This document shows positions 27,848 through 37,737 of a stretch of 64,000 bases of DNA, piece after piece (the stretch's first letter is position 1; each line of letters opens with the position of its first letter). Under the pieces are notes generated by a model. The model had not been told where the DNA came from. It did no database searches and saw only the letters and a program-made list of their open reading frames with translations. The stretch is from NCBI RefSeq assembly GCF_003293745.1, contig NZ_PTLZ01000004.1:186001-250000 (forward strand), written 5' to 3'. Position numbers and translations under genes: made by a program. Origin of the DNA: Herminiimonas fonticola (lineage in GTDB: Bacteria; Pseudomonadota; Gammaproteobacteria; Burkholderiales; Burkholderiaceae_D).

Positions 27848-30286
27848 ATGAAAAAAATGAAACTGGTCATGGTCGGTAACGGTATGGCAGGCGTGCGTAC
27901 TTTGGAAGAATTACGCAAGATTGCACCGGACTTATATGACATTACGGTATTCGGCGCCGAGCCTTATGCCAATTACAACCGTATTTTGCTGTCCCCGGTT
28001 TTGGCCGGTGAGCAAACTATCCAGGACATCATGTTGAACGATGTCGACTGGTATGTAGAAAACGACATCAAACTGCACTTGGGCAAAAAGATCGTCAAGA
28101 TCGATCGCGTCAAACGTGTAGTGATTGCAGATGACGGTACTACTGCCGAATACGATCGCCTGTTGCTGGCTACCGGTTCCAATCCTTTCATGTTGCCGAT
28201 TCCGGGTAAAGATCTGGAAGGTGTGATTTCCTATCGTGATATCTACGATACCAACGCGATGATAGAAGCGGCCAAAGTGCATACCGATGCGGTTGTCATC
28301 GGTGGCGGTTTGCTGGGTCTGGAAGCAGCCAACGGTTTGAAGCTGCGCGGCATGAACGTTACGGTGGTTCATTTGCCGGAAACACTGATGGAACGCCAAC
28401 TCGATAACGTCGCTGGCAAGATGCTGCAAAAATCGCTGGAAGATCGCGGCCTCAACTTCCTGCTCGGTAAAAATTCGCAAGAAGTCATCGGTGATGAAAA
28501 CGGTCGCGTCAAGGCATTGCGCTTTACCGACGGTACAGAAATCCCGGCGCAACTGGTCGTGATGGCCGTCGGCATACGCCCGAACACACAACTCGCTGAA
28601 GAAACCGGCATCTATTGCAATCGCGGTATCGTCGTCAACGATACGATGCAAACCTACGATCCTAAGGTGTATTCAGTTGGTGAATGCGTCAATCATCGCG
28701 GTACTGCATACGGCCTGGTTGCCCCCTTGTTTGAAATGGCAAAAGTTTGCGCCAATCATTTGGCCAACTTCGGTATCGGCCGTTATCAAGGTTCCGTTAC
28801 CTCGACCAAACTGAAAGTAACCGGCATTGACTTGTTCTCGGCCGGTGAATTCCTCGGTGGTGAAGGTACGGAAGAAATCATGTTGTCCGATCCTATAGGC
28901 GGCGTGTATAAAAAGTTGGTCTTGAAAGACGACAAACTGGTCGGCGCTTGTTTGTACGGTGACACCGTCGATGGCAGCTGGTACTTCAGCTTGTTGCGCG
29001 AAGGCAAAGACATCAGCGAAATTCGTGATTCCCTGATGTTCGGCGAAGCCAATACCACTCGTCCAGGTGACACGGGTCATGAAGGTTTCAGCAAAGCGGC
29101 CGCAATGCCTGACAGCGCAGAAGTCTGCGGCTGTAACGGCGTGTGCAAAGGCACCATCGTTACGGCAATCAAGGAAAAAGGCCTGTTCACGATCGAAGAC
29201 GTGCGCAAGCATACCAAGGCATCTGCCTCTTGCGGTTCGTGTACCGGTCTGGTTGAACAAATCATCATGGCAACTGCCGGTGGTGATTACTCGGTATCGA
29301 GCAAAGCCAAACCGATGTGCGGCTGTACCGATCATACGCATCAAGAAGTGCGCGATGCGATCAAGAAAGACAAGATGTTGTCGGTCGCAGAAGTGCAGCA
29401 AAAGATGAGCTGGCGTACGCCTAACGGTTGCTCAAGCTGCCGTCCGGGTATCAACTATTACCTGATCTCGACCTGGCCGCATGAAGCCAAGGACGATCCG
29501 CAATCGCGTTACATCAATGAACGCGCACACGCGAACATCCAGAAAGACGGCACTTTCTCGGTGATTCCACGTATGTGGGGCGGCGAAACCAACTCGTCAG
29601 AACTGCGCCGCATCGCCGACGTGGTCGACAAGTTCAAGATTCCTACTGTCAAGGTTACCGGTGGTCAGCGCATCGATTTGCTGGGTGTGAAAAAGGAAGA
29701 TTTGCGCGAAGTCTGGCATGACCTCGGCATGCCATCCGGTCTTGCGTATGCAAAAGGTTTGCGTACAGTGAAGACTTGCGTAGGTTCGGAATGGTGCCGT
29801 TTCGGTACTCAGGATTCGACCAAGATGGGGCAACAACTTGAGCGTCAACTGGCACGGATGTATGCTCCGCACAAGGTTAAACTTGCTGTCTCTGGTTGCC
29901 CACGCAACTGCGCAGAATCCGGTATCAAAGACGTAGGCATTATCGGCGTCGATTCCGGTTGGGAACTCTATGTAGGCGGCAACGGCGGCATCAAGACAGA
30001 AGTTGCAGAATTCTTTGTCAAACTGAAAACGCATGAAGAAGTGCTGGAATACGCTGGTGCCTTCCTGCAGTTGTATCGTGAAGAAGGCTGGTACCTGGAA
30101 CGAACCGTGCATTACCTTGCGCGTGTTGGTCTTGATCATGCGAAACAAAAAGTGCTGGAAGATGAGGAAAACCGCAAGGCCTTGTACGAGCGCTTGTTGT
30201 TCTCGCTCGAAGGTGAAGCCGATCCTTGGCATGAACCTGAAAAAGCGATGGTCGATACGCGTCAATTCGAGCCATTGTCGATCTAA
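27848..30286 (+). CDS. nirB: Assimilatory nitrite reductase large subunit
   Basis: 812-residue NAD(P)H-dependent siroheme nitrite reductase, which makes ammonia from nitrite in the cytoplasm. In order: a FAD/NAD-binding oxidoreductase (VGNGMAGVRTLEE, GGGLLGLEAANGL), two BFD-type [2Fe-2S] modules (CGCNGVCKG with SCGSCTG, then CGCTDHTH with GCSSC), and the siroheme/[4Fe-4S] domain with TCVGSEWCRFG and SGCPRNCAES. The ATG at 27848 is chosen because it gives the family N-terminus and lies after the sigma54 start; the frame is open further upstream. Confidence 0.95.
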   Translation: MKKMKLVMVGNGMAGVRTLEELRKIAPDLYDITVFGAEPYANYNRILLSPVLAGEQTIQDIMLNDVDWYVENDIKLHLGKKIVKIDRVKRVVIADDGTTAEYDRLLLATGSNPFMLPIPGKDLEGVISYRDIYDTNAMIEAAKVHTDAVVIGGGLLGLEAANGLKLRGMNVTVVHLPETLMERQLDNVAGKMLQKSLEDRGLNFLLGKNSQEVIGDENGRVKALRFTDGTEIPAQLVVMAVGIRPNTQLAEETGIYCNRGIVVNDTMQTYDPKVYSVGECVNHRGTAYGLVAPLFEMAKVCANHLANFGIGRYQGSVTSTKLKVTGIDLFSAGEFLGGEGTEEIMLSDPIGGVYKKLVLKDDKLVGACLYGDTVDGSWYFSLLREGKDISEIRDSLMFGEANTTRPGDTGHEGFSKAAAMPDSAEVCGCNGVCKGTIVTAIKEKGLFTIEDVRKHTKASASCGSCTGLVEQIIMATAGGDYSVSSKAKPMCGCTDHTHQEVRDAIKKDKMLSVAEVQQKMSWRTPNGCSSCRPGINYYLISTWPHEAKDDPQSRYINERAHANIQKDGTFSVIPRMWGGETNSSELRRIADVVDKFKIPTVKVTGGQRIDLLGVKKEDLREVWHDLGMPSGLAYAKGLRTVKTCVGSEWCRFGTQDSTKMGQQLERQLARMYAPHKVKLAVSGCPRNCAESGIKDVGIIGVDSGWELYVGGNGGIKTEVAEFFVKLKTHEEVLEYAGAFLQLYREEGWYLERTVHYLARVGLDHAKQKVLEDEENRKALYERLLFSLEGEADPWHEPEKAMVDTRQFEPLSI

Positions 30287-30292
30287 TCAGGA

Positions 30293-30321
30293 TGGCACTC
30301 GCGCTTAATGTACGAGTGCCA
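30293..30321 (+). other. Hairpin in the nirB-nirD spacer
   Basis: TGGCACTCG and CGAGTGCCA form a perfect 9-bp stem with an 11-nt loop just after the nirB stop. No T-run follows, so it is more likely an RNA stabiliser or processing site than a terminator. Confidence 0.6.
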
Positions 30322-30380
30322 ATTACACAGCACACAACCGCAGTAAACAACATCTATAACAATTTTTATCAAGGTCATGT

Positions 30381-30734
30381 ATGTCAAACCAATGGAAAGT
30401 CATCTGCAAGGTAACGGACATTCCAGTCCTCGGTTCCCGCGTCGTCAATCGCACAGACAAGCCGAACGTCGCCATTTTTCGCAATAGCGAAGACAAGGTT
30501 TTCGCCTTGCTGGATCGCTGCCCGCACAAGGGTGGCCCTCTGTCGCAAGGTATTGTGTTCGGCGAGCGCGTCGCCTGTCCCTTGCACAACTGGAGCATAG
30601 GCTTGGGCGATGGCTGTGCCGCTGCACCGGACGAAGGCTGCACACAAAAATACAGCGTCAAGGTTGAAGGCGGTGATGTCTATCTGGATGTAATCGAACT
30701 GAATGCGCCGGTCAGCGAGGCTGCCGCTGCATGA
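30381..30734 (+). CDS. nirD: Nitrite reductase small subunit
   Basis: 117-residue Rieske-fold subunit of the assimilatory nitrite reductase. The Rieske positions can be followed at CPHKGGPLSQG and CPLHNWSIGLGDG, so the cluster-type cysteine and histidine pairs are at least partly kept. Its last codons overlap the nasA start (ATGA), which indicates translational coupling. Confidence 0.92.
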   Translation: MSNQWKVICKVTDIPVLGSRVVNRTDKPNVAIFRNSEDKVFALLDRCPHKGGPLSQGIVFGERVACPLHNWSIGLGDGCAAAPDEGCTQKYSVKVEGGDVYLDVIELNAPVSEAAAA

Positions 30735-33571
30735 GTGAATCACTGCTTTCTGCTGCCCGGCCTGAATCTGCAACGGCATCTGCTGCAAATGCATCCGCAG
30801 TAGCGCAACTTCCGACCGAAACCAAAGCCACCTGCTGTTATTGCGGGGTGGGCTGCGGTGTCTTGATTCAAAGCGATGGAGAGAAGGTGATCGCCGTGCG
30901 CGGCGATCCGGATCATCCGGCCAACTTCGGCCGTCTGTGTACCAAGGGCAGCACCTTGCATTTAACTGCGCGTCCGGCACTGCAACAGCAGTCGCGCGCG
31001 CTGTATCCGGAAATGCGTCTGGCCCGCAGCGATGAGCGCGAGCGCACATCGTGGGCGACGACTATGGATTTCATCGTCAATAAATTTGCCGCCACGATAC
31101 GCGATCACGGCCCGGATAGCGTCGGCTTTTATTTGTCTGGTCAGTTGCTGACCGAGGATTACTACGTATTCAACAAGCTGGCGAAAGGCTTGATCGGCAC
31201 CAATAACGTCGATACCAATTCGCGTTTGTGCATGTCGAGTGCAGTCGCCGGTTACAAGCAAACCCTGGGTGCCGACGCGCCGCCACCTTGCTATGAAGAT
31301 ATCGATCAGGCTCAAGTCATTTTTATCGTCGGCTCGAACACTGCGTACGCGCATCCAATCATCTATCGCCGTATCGAAGATGCACGCAAGGCCAATCCTT
31401 TGCTGAAAGTCATCGTCGCCGATCCGCGCCGTACCGATACTGCGCGCGAAGCTGATTTGTTCTTGCCTATCTTGCCGGGCACAGACGTCGCGCTGTTCAA
31501 CGGCATGTTGCATATCTGTTTGTGGGAAGACCTGGTCGACCTCGAATATATTGAAGCGCACACGGAAGGTTTTGCCGAACTAAAGCAAACCGTGCGCGAG
31601 TACACACCTAAATTTGTTGCCGATATCTGCGGCATCAAAGAAGAAGATTTGATGCAGGCCGCACGCATGTTCGGCAAATCGAAAGCAACCTTGTCCATGT
31701 ATTGCCAGGGTTTGAATCAATCCTCATCCGGCACTGCAAAAAACGCGGCACTGATCAACCTGCATCTGGCCACACATCAAATCGGCAAGCCTGGCGCAGG
31801 ACCGTTTTCATTAACCGGCCAACCGAATGCGATGGGCGGTCGAGAAGTTGGCGGCCTCGCCACCATGTTGTCGGCGCATCGCGATCTGGCGAACCCGCAG
31901 CATCGCGCAGAAATCGCAAAATTATGGGGTGTGGCCGATGTACCGGCGACACCTGGAAAAAGTGCTGTGGAAATGTTCGAAGCGGTACACACCGGTGACA
32001 TCAAGATCATCTGGATCGTCTGTACCAACCCGGCGCAATCGATGCCTGAGCAGGCCATGATCCGCGAAGCACTGCGCAATGCCGAACTCGTCATCGTGCA
32101 GGAAGCGTACAAAACGACGGCAAGCTGCGACTACGCAGACGTGCTGTTACCGGCGTCGACCTGGAGCGAGAAAGAAGGCACGGTTACCAATTCCGAACGT
32201 CGCATTACGCGTTTCAAATCCGTGTTGCCGAAGCTGGCCGAAACTAAACACGATTGGGAAATCGCAGTCGACTTCGCGCGCAAGCTGGAAGGTGCACTCG
32301 GCAAACCATCGTCTATCTTCCCGTTTGAAACGACAGAAGAAATCTGGAATGAACATCGCGAATCTACCCGTGGCCGCGACCTGGATATCACAGGTTTGAG
32401 CTTCAAACTGCTGGAAGAACAAGGCCCGCAACAATGGCCGTTTCCAGAAGGCGCGACTACCGGCAAGAAACGTTTGTATGAAGATGGCATATTCCCGACG
32501 GCGACCGGCCGCGCGAAGTTTGCCAACACGGTTTATCAGCCAGTCGCTGAACCCGTTGATGCACGTTACCCCTTCCATTTAACGACGGGACGTTTGCGCG
32601 ATCAATGGCATGGCATGAGCCGTACCGGTACCGTCGCGCAATTGTTTTCGCATGCGTCGGAACCGTCGGTTGTCTTGTCCAAAGTGGATATGGAGCGCCG
32701 CCTGCTTAATGTCGGTGACCTGGTGCATGTGACTAGCAAACGCGGTTCACAGATTTTCCCGGTTGCATTGGGTGATGATATGCGCGCGGGGCAGGCTTTC
32801 ATCGGCATGCATTGGGGCGAGGAATATGTATCCGGTCGTGGCCGCGATGGTGATGGCACTTACGGTGTGAACGCGTTGACCACACCGGCATATGACCCCA
32901 GCTCCAAGCAGCCTGAGTTGAAGCATGCCGCAGTCAAGATTTTGAAAGCAGAATTCCCTTGGCGCTTTATCGTGTTCGGCTGGATAGACGAAGCCAAGCT
33001 GCTCGACTTGCAAACGGCGTTGCGGCCCATGATGCGCAAGTTCGCGTATGCGTCGTGCACGCTGTTTGGGCGCGATAAAGTTGGCGTCTTATTCCGCGCA
33101 GCGGACGATTACGCCGCGAATCCAGCGTTGACTGCAGAGATAGAAGAAAAATTCAGCATCGCCGGTGCACAAGTGCTGCGCTATGACGATACCAAGCGCG
33201 GCAATTCGCGTCGCATTCTGATTGTCGATGGCAAGTTGCAGGCGGTAGCACTCGCGGGTGATATTTCTGCCGAAGGCTGGTTGAAGGAATATCTGGAAAG
33301 CGAACAACCGGTTGCTGCATTGGGTCGCTTGTTGTTGATGCCATCGAACAAGCCGCCGCAAAACTTCAAGTCGCGTGGACGTATCGTCTGCAACTGCTTC
33401 AATATCTCCGAAACGGAAATCAACGATAGCTTGATCGGCGTGCGTGGTGACGTCGATGTGAAACTGGCTGGTTTGCAGCAGACATTGAAGTGCGGCACCA
33501 ACTGCGGATCATGCGTGCCGGAATTGAAGAAAATCATTTCCAGCCAACAGATGCCTGCCAAAGCTGCCTAA
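30731..33571 (+). CDS. nasA: Assimilatory nitrate reductase catalytic subunit
   Basis: 946-residue molybdopterin (bis-MGD) oxidoreductase that reduces nitrate to nitrite in the cytoplasm. The N-terminal [4Fe-4S] site is CCYCGVGCGVLI, with the later cysteine in RLCTKGS. NTNSRLCMSSAV, FIVGSNTAYAHPI and GQPNAMGGREVGG are typical of the Mo domain. A C-terminal BFD-like [2Fe-2S] module (CNCFNIS with CGTNCGSC) marks the longer assimilatory form and may receive electrons. There is no Tat signal, as expected. Confidence 0.95.
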   Translation: MSESLLSAARPESATASAANASAVAQLPTETKATCCYCGVGCGVLIQSDGEKVIAVRGDPDHPANFGRLCTKGSTLHLTARPALQQQSRALYPEMRLARSDERERTSWATTMDFIVNKFAATIRDHGPDSVGFYLSGQLLTEDYYVFNKLAKGLIGTNNVDTNSRLCMSSAVAGYKQTLGADAPPPCYEDIDQAQVIFIVGSNTAYAHPIIYRRIEDARKANPLLKVIVADPRRTDTAREADLFLPILPGTDVALFNGMLHICLWEDLVDLEYIEAHTEGFAELKQTVREYTPKFVADICGIKEEDLMQAARMFGKSKATLSMYCQGLNQSSSGTAKNAALINLHLATHQIGKPGAGPFSLTGQPNAMGGREVGGLATMLSAHRDLANPQHRAEIAKLWGVADVPATPGKSAVEMFEAVHTGDIKIIWIVCTNPAQSMPEQAMIREALRNAELVIVQEAYKTTASCDYADVLLPASTWSEKEGTVTNSERRITRFKSVLPKLAETKHDWEIAVDFARKLEGALGKPSSIFPFETTEEIWNEHRESTRGRDLDITGLSFKLLEEQGPQQWPFPEGATTGKKRLYEDGIFPTATGRAKFANTVYQPVAEPVDARYPFHLTTGRLRDQWHGMSRTGTVAQLFSHASEPSVVLSKVDMERRLLNVGDLVHVTSKRGSQIFPVALGDDMRAGQAFIGMHWGEEYVSGRGRDGDGTYGVNALTTPAYDPSSKQPELKHAAVKILKAEFPWRFIVFGWIDEAKLLDLQTALRPMMRKFAYASCTLFGRDKVGVLFRAADDYAANPALTAEIEEKFSIAGAQVLRYDDTKRGNSRRILIVDGKLQAVALAGDISAEGWLKEYLESEQPVAALGRLLLMPSNKPPQNFKSRGRIVCNCFNISETEINDSLIGVRGDVDVKLAGLQQTLKCGTNCGSCVPELKKIISSQQMPAKAA

Positions 33572-33622
33572 GCTACCGTACTTTTCATTTTAATTTTCGC
33601 TGTAAATTTTCCTTCGCCTTTC

Positions 33623-33650
33623 CCCGGTTCTGCACTTTCGCAGAATCGGG
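33623..33650 (+). other. Stable hairpin between nasA and ybiB
   Basis: CCCGGTTCTGC pairs with GCAGAATCGGG (one G-U pair) around the loop ACTTTC. There is no T-run. It may slow polymerase or protect the upstream mRNA end; the ybiB ATG is 22 nt further on. Confidence 0.5.
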
Positions 33651-33671
33651 CTTCGGTGTACCCTCTGCGGC

Positions 33672-34667
33672 ATGCAAAATCCTTCCAATACCGAACCACT
33701 CGCTACTGCTCGTTTCATCAAGGAAATCGGGCGTGGCGTCAAAGGCGCGCGCAGTTTGTCGCGCGACGATGCCAAGCTATTGTATGCAGCCATGCTGGAC
33801 GGACGAGTGTCCGATCTGGAAATGGGCGGCATCATGCTGGCGATGCGCATCAAGGGTGAATCGGTGGATGAGATTGCCGGCTTTGTCGATGCGGCAGAAG
33901 CATCGTTCGAACCTTTGGTTGCGCCGGTCAGCGAGTATGCACCTATCGTGATCCCGAGTTATAACGGCGCGCGTCAGATGCCTAACTTGCTGCCTTTGAT
34001 GGCATTGCTGCTGGCACGCGAAGGTGCGCCTGTATTTATCCACGGCGTGACTAGCGACCCAGGTCGGGTGACGAGTGCGGAAATTTTGAAGGAACTCGGT
34101 TATCCGGTTTCGCACAATGCGCAGCAAGTTGCCGAACAGTTTGCGCGCCGTGCGCCTGTATTGATGCCGATTGAAGATCTGGCTCCGCGCATGTCGCGTT
34201 TGCTGGCGATGCGCCGCATACTTGGCGTGCGTAACTCTACGCATACCCTGGTCAAGATCATGCAGCCGTTTGCCACGCCGGCCTTGCGCCTGACCTCGTA
34301 CACGCATCCTGAGTACCTTGCCATGTTGACTACTTATTTCACGACGGCTGCACCATCAGAGCGCGGTGAAGTGTTTTTAATGCGTGGTACTGAAGGCGAA
34401 ACTGTCGCCAATGCCAAGCGTGCACAACAAATAAGCTGGATGCATGACAGTGAGTGCACAATTCTGGTGCAAAAACAGGAGCCGACTGACGAATTACCGC
34501 CATTGCCTGCGGAACGTGACGCTCTTACGACGGCTAGATGGATAGAAGCCGCGCTGCGCGGCGAAGAACCTATCCCTGTCTCCATTTTAGAGCAGGTGGA
34601 ACAGTGTTTGCTTGTAGCTAAACATCTACAAAGTAAACATGGTGGTCAAGATGGAGCAGTTCGGTAA
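33672..34667 (+). CDS. ybiB: YbiB-like protein of the anthranilate phosphoribosyltransferase fold
   Basis: 331 residues with the TrpD-like fold: a helical N-terminal domain (DAKLLYAAMLDGRVSDLEMGGIMLAMRIKGES) and an alpha/beta domain. The TrpD diphosphate-binding glycine motif is altered (PSYNGARQMPNLLP), as in the E. coli DNA-binding protein YbiB, so a biosynthetic role in tryptophan is unlikely. It overlaps the start of cobA and follows nasA by 100 nt; YbiB-family genes often sit in nitrate-assimilation clusters, but why is unclear. Confidence 0.85.
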   Translation: MQNPSNTEPLATARFIKEIGRGVKGARSLSRDDAKLLYAAMLDGRVSDLEMGGIMLAMRIKGESVDEIAGFVDAAEASFEPLVAPVSEYAPIVIPSYNGARQMPNLLPLMALLLAREGAPVFIHGVTSDPGRVTSAEILKELGYPVSHNAQQVAEQFARRAPVLMPIEDLAPRMSRLLAMRRILGVRNSTHTLVKIMQPFATPALRLTSYTHPEYLAMLTTYFTTAAPSERGEVFLMRGTEGETVANAKRAQQISWMHDSECTILVQKQEPTDELPPLPAERDALTTARWIEAALRGEEPIPVSILEQVEQCLLVAKHLQSKHGGQDGAVR

Positions 34668-35451
34668 GGTATTAGGTAAAGTATTTTTGGTCGGCGCAGG
34701 TCCAGGTGATCCGGATCTGCTGACAATCAAGGCGGTAAAAGCCATCGCCCAGGCGGATGTGATCCTGATCGACGATCTGGTCAATCCTGAAGTCTTGCAA
34801 TATGCGCCAGCAACTGCGCGCATCGTCAACGTCGGCAAGCGCGGCGGCTGCAAACAAACCCCACAAGAATTCATCGAACGTTTGATGTTGTCCGAAGCGC
34901 AAGCCGGACAATGCGTCGTGCGCTTGAAAGGCGGCGATCCGTTTATCTTCGGCCGTGGCGGCGAAGAGCGTGATCATCTGCAAGCTGAAGGCGTTGAAGT
35001 CGAAGTCATTAACGGCATCAGTAGCGGTCTTGCTGCGCCTGCATCTATCGGCGTTCCACTCACACATAGAGAATGGAGTCAGGGCGCAATCTTTATCACC
35101 GGTCACGGCAAAAACGCAGAATCCAACCCTGACTGGAATACGCTGGCCAAACTCAATCTGACGCTGGTGATTTACATGGGCGTCGCCCGCTCGACAGAAA
35201 TTCAGGCTGCCTTGCTGGAAGGTGGTAAAGCCGGCAGCACGCCAGTCGCCGTGATTCAATCAGCAACCGGCATGGCGCAAGCGCAATTGATTACGACCCT
35301 GGCAGAATTGCCACAAGCTTTAGCTGCATCGACGATAGGTAGCCCCGCCATCATCGTGATCGGCGATGTTGTGCGCTGCGCGACGGAATTTGCCAAGCAA
35401 TCCGACGTGCAAACTCTGCGCGATATCGTATTGCAAAAAATGACAGCATAA
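34639..35451 (+). CDS. cobA: Uroporphyrinogen-III C-methyltransferase
   Basis: 270-residue SUMT that makes precorrin-2 from uroporphyrinogen III with SAM, the entry to siroheme. Motifs VFLVGAGPGDPDLLTIKAV, VRLKGGDPFIFGRGGEE and VINGISSGLAAPASIGVPLTHR are complete. Siroheme is needed by NirB, which explains its place after the nitrate/nitrite reductase genes. Starts at 34639 or 34651 are both possible; both overlap ybiB. Confidence 0.93.
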   Translation: MVVKMEQFGKVLGKVFLVGAGPGDPDLLTIKAVKAIAQADVILIDDLVNPEVLQYAPATARIVNVGKRGGCKQTPQEFIERLMLSEAQAGQCVVRLKGGDPFIFGRGGEERDHLQAEGVEVEVINGISSGLAAPASIGVPLTHREWSQGAIFITGHGKNAESNPDWNTLAKLNLTLVIYMGVARSTEIQAALLEGGKAGSTPVAVIQSATGMAQAQLITTLAELPQALAASTIGSPAIIVIGDVVRCATEFAKQSDVQTLRDIVLQKMTA

Positions 35452-35533
35452 GGTTTTGAAATGAAAACAGCCGCGTCCTCCTGGCCGGCTGCGCTTACAA
35501 TCACGACTTACTTTTTCTCGCTGGTAGTAAGTC

Positions 35534-36730
35534 ATGACAAAACAAGTTGATGTTGCCGTAATCGGTGCCGGTGCCGCGGGCATGATGTGCGCGGCCGTCG
35601 CCGGGCAACGTGGCAAAAGCGTGCTGCTGATCGATCACGCCGCCAAGCTCGCAGAAAAAATCCGCATCTCTGGCGGCGGTCGCTGCAATTTCACCAACAT
35701 AGACGCCACGCCGCAAAACTTCCTGTCGCAGAATCCCCATTTTTGCAAAAGTGCCTTGTCGCGCTACACGCCGCAGGATTTTCTCGCCTTGATGAAGCGT
35801 TATCGCATCGCGTATCACGAGAAACACAAAGGCCAATTGTTTTGTGACGATTCAGCAGAAGACATCATCAGCATGTTGAAAGCCGAATGCGCGCTCGGTA
35901 ACGTGGCGTGGCGCATGCCATGTAGCGTGAAGGCTGTAAACAAAAGCGATGACTTGTTCCGCATTGAAACCAATACCGGCGAAATACTCGCAAGCAGTGT
36001 CGTGATTGCGACTGGTGGCTTGTCGATTCCTAAAATCGGTGCGACTGATTTTGCTTATCGCATAGCCAAACAATTCGATTTGAAAATGGTGGAGCCGCGT
36101 CCTGGCCTGGTACCTTTGACTTTTGATCTGGCAAGTTGGGAGCCTTTCGTGCCGCTGGCTGGCATCGCCTTGCCGGTGGAAGTAGAAACCGGCGTCAAGA
36201 AAGCACGCGGTTATTTCAAGGAAGATTTACTGTTTACACATCGCGGCCTGTCCGGCCCGGCGATTCTGCAGATTTCCAGTTTCTGGGAGCCGGGTACACC
36301 CTTGATTATTAATCTGGTGCCCGAAGTCGATATTGCCAAAGCGCTGATAGAGGGTAAATCCAGCAGCAAGAAAAATCTCGGCAATCAATTGGCGCAATGG
36401 TTGCCGTCACGGCTGGCTGACGAATGGCTGATCGTGAATGGTTTTAAAAGTGATGCGCGCGTTGCCGACATGCAAGACAAGCAACTGCGTCAGTTGGGTG
36501 CCTCAATTAATCGCTGGAACATTATTCCGAACGGCTCGGAAGGTTATCGCAAGGCGGAAGTCACTCTGGGTGGCATCGATACGCGTGAATTGTCGCAGCA
36601 GACCATGATGACTAATAAAGTGCCGGGTTTGCATTTCATAGGAGAATCAGTCGACGTCACCGGCTGGTTGGGCGGTTATAACTTCCAGTGGGCGTGGGCT
36701 TCAGGTGTTGCGGCGGGGCAATCCGTTTAG
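35534..36730 (+). CDS. FAD-dependent oxidoreductase, BaiN/HI0933 family
   Basis: 398-residue flavoprotein with the Rossmann motif VAVIGAGAAGMMCAAVAG at the N-terminus, the family motif IRISGGGRCNFTN, LFTHRGLSGPAILQISS in the middle and GLHFIGESVDVTGWLGGYNFQWAWASG at the end. The family includes flavoproteins of unclear substrate. An open frame and ribosome context support the ATG at 35534. No operon partner is evident. Confidence 0.9.
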   Translation: MTKQVDVAVIGAGAAGMMCAAVAGQRGKSVLLIDHAAKLAEKIRISGGGRCNFTNIDATPQNFLSQNPHFCKSALSRYTPQDFLALMKRYRIAYHEKHKGQLFCDDSAEDIISMLKAECALGNVAWRMPCSVKAVNKSDDLFRIETNTGEILASSVVIATGGLSIPKIGATDFAYRIAKQFDLKMVEPRPGLVPLTFDLASWEPFVPLAGIALPVEVETGVKKARGYFKEDLLFTHRGLSGPAILQISSFWEPGTPLIINLVPEVDIAKALIEGKSSSKKNLGNQLAQWLPSRLADEWLIVNGFKSDARVADMQDKQLRQLGASINRWNIIPNGSEGYRKAEVTLGGIDTRELSQQTMMTNKVPGLHFIGESVDVTGWLGGYNFQWAWASGVAAGQSV

Positions 36731-36819
36731 TGACCCCGCGTAAATTAGTGGATTCCGTGGTATTTTTCCTTCAAATTGAACATCGGTAAATAAAGAGTCT
36801 TCCATTTGCTAAACAAGAC

Positions 36820-36828
36820 TGCTATACT
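36820..36828 (+). promoter_or_regulatory. Extended -10 promoter of rpsU
   Basis: TGCTATACT gives an extended -10 (TG-C-TATACT) about 35 nt before the rpsU ATG. No good -35 hexamer is seen, which is usual for extended -10 promoters. Confidence 0.6.
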
Positions 36829-36862
36829 CTTCGACTCACTACCCAACATTGGTTTACCTTAC

Positions 36863-37075
36863 ATGACCACTATCCGCTTTAAAGAAAACGAGCCGTTCGA
36901 AGTCGCTATGCGTCGCTTCAAGCGCACTATTGAAAAAACCGGTTTGCTGACCGATTTGCGTGCGCGCGAGTTTTACGAGAAGCCAACTGCTGAACGTAAG
37001 CGCAAGCTCGCTGCAGCTGTGAAACGCCATTACAAGCGTATCCGCAGCCAGCAATTGCCTAAGAAGCTGTACTAA
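36863..37075 (+). CDS. rpsU: 30S ribosomal protein S21
   Basis: 70-residue basic protein, the normal S21 length, with [23 protein letters not shown] and a lysine/arginine-rich tail. S21 aids mRNA binding at the 30S platform. The ATG at 36863 lies after the predicted promoter. It opens the rpsU-yqeY-dnaG-rpoD macromolecular-synthesis group. Confidence 0.97.
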   Translation: MTTIRFKENEPFEVAMRRFKRTIEKTGLLTDLRAREFYEKPTAERKRKLAAAVKRHYKRIRSQQLPKKLY

Positions 37076-37126
37076 TTCTTGAAAGCTGCGCGCCTGATGT
37101 GCGTGCGGTTCAAGAACTTAGTTGTA

Positions 37127-37168
37127 AACCCGCTCCGGTGTTGGTCCGCAGCGGGTTTTGGCGTTTTT
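37127..37168 (+). terminator. Terminator/attenuator after rpsU
   Basis: AACCCGCT and AGCGGGTT pair across a 15-nt loop, and a T-rich tail with TTTTT follows. Partial termination here would give more S21 than DnaG, as known for this operon type. Confidence 0.65.
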
Positions 37169-37238
37169 AATGGTCTGATTTTATTGGATTGTTTTTAAAG
37201 ACAGTTTTAAAGATTAACTACCAGATACCGGAGTGCGT

Positions 37239-37688
37239 ATGAGTTTGAAAGAACAGATCACCGAAGACATGAAATCGGCAATGCGCGCCAAAGAAGCCGG
37301 CAAGCTCGGTACGATTCGCCTGATTACCGCTGCGATCAAGCAAAAAGAAGTCGATGAGCGCATCGAGCTGAACGATACGCAAGTGCTGGCGATCGTTGAA
37401 AAAATGATCAAGCAGCGTAAGGATTCGATTTCGCAATTCCAGGCTGGCGGCCGTCAGGATCTGGTTGATATCGAAGAAGCAGAACTCACTGTCTTGACGA
37501 CATATATGCCGAGCGCATTATCCGATGCAGAAGTGCAGAGCGAAGTTGCTGCTGCAGTTGCTGCATCCGGCGCTGCCGGCCCGCAGGATATGGGCAAAGT
37601 CATGGCAATCTTGAAAGCGAAACTCGCTGGTCGCGCTGATATGACTGCTGTATCCGGTCTGGTCAAGGCTGCATTGACCAAAGGCTGA
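37239..37688 (+). CDS. yqeY: GatB/YqeY domain protein
   Basis: 149-residue helical protein. MSLKEQITEDMKSAMRAKEAGKLGTIRLI and the later QFQAGGRQDLVDIEEAELTVL plus YMPSALSD segment are family typical, as is the C-terminal MGKVMAILKAKLAGRADM. The domain is like the tail of GatB and may touch tRNA; its role is not known. GGAG precedes the ATG at 37239, and it lies in the rpsU-dnaG group. Confidence 0.92.
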   Translation: MSLKEQITEDMKSAMRAKEAGKLGTIRLITAAIKQKEVDERIELNDTQVLAIVEKMIKQRKDSISQFQAGGRQDLVDIEEAELTVLTTYMPSALSDAEVQSEVAAAVAASGAAGPQDMGKVMAILKAKLAGRADMTAVSGLVKAALTKG

Positions 37689-37737
37689 TTGCCTTTTGTG
37701 TCGCCATATTCAAACTCACGATTAGCTTGAACCCGAC

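Noticed and set aside
33623-33650. Terminator of the nirB-nirD-nasA operon
   Set aside because: The hairpin is strong but has no T-run, and ybiB-cobA behind it belong to the same theme; read-through is likely.
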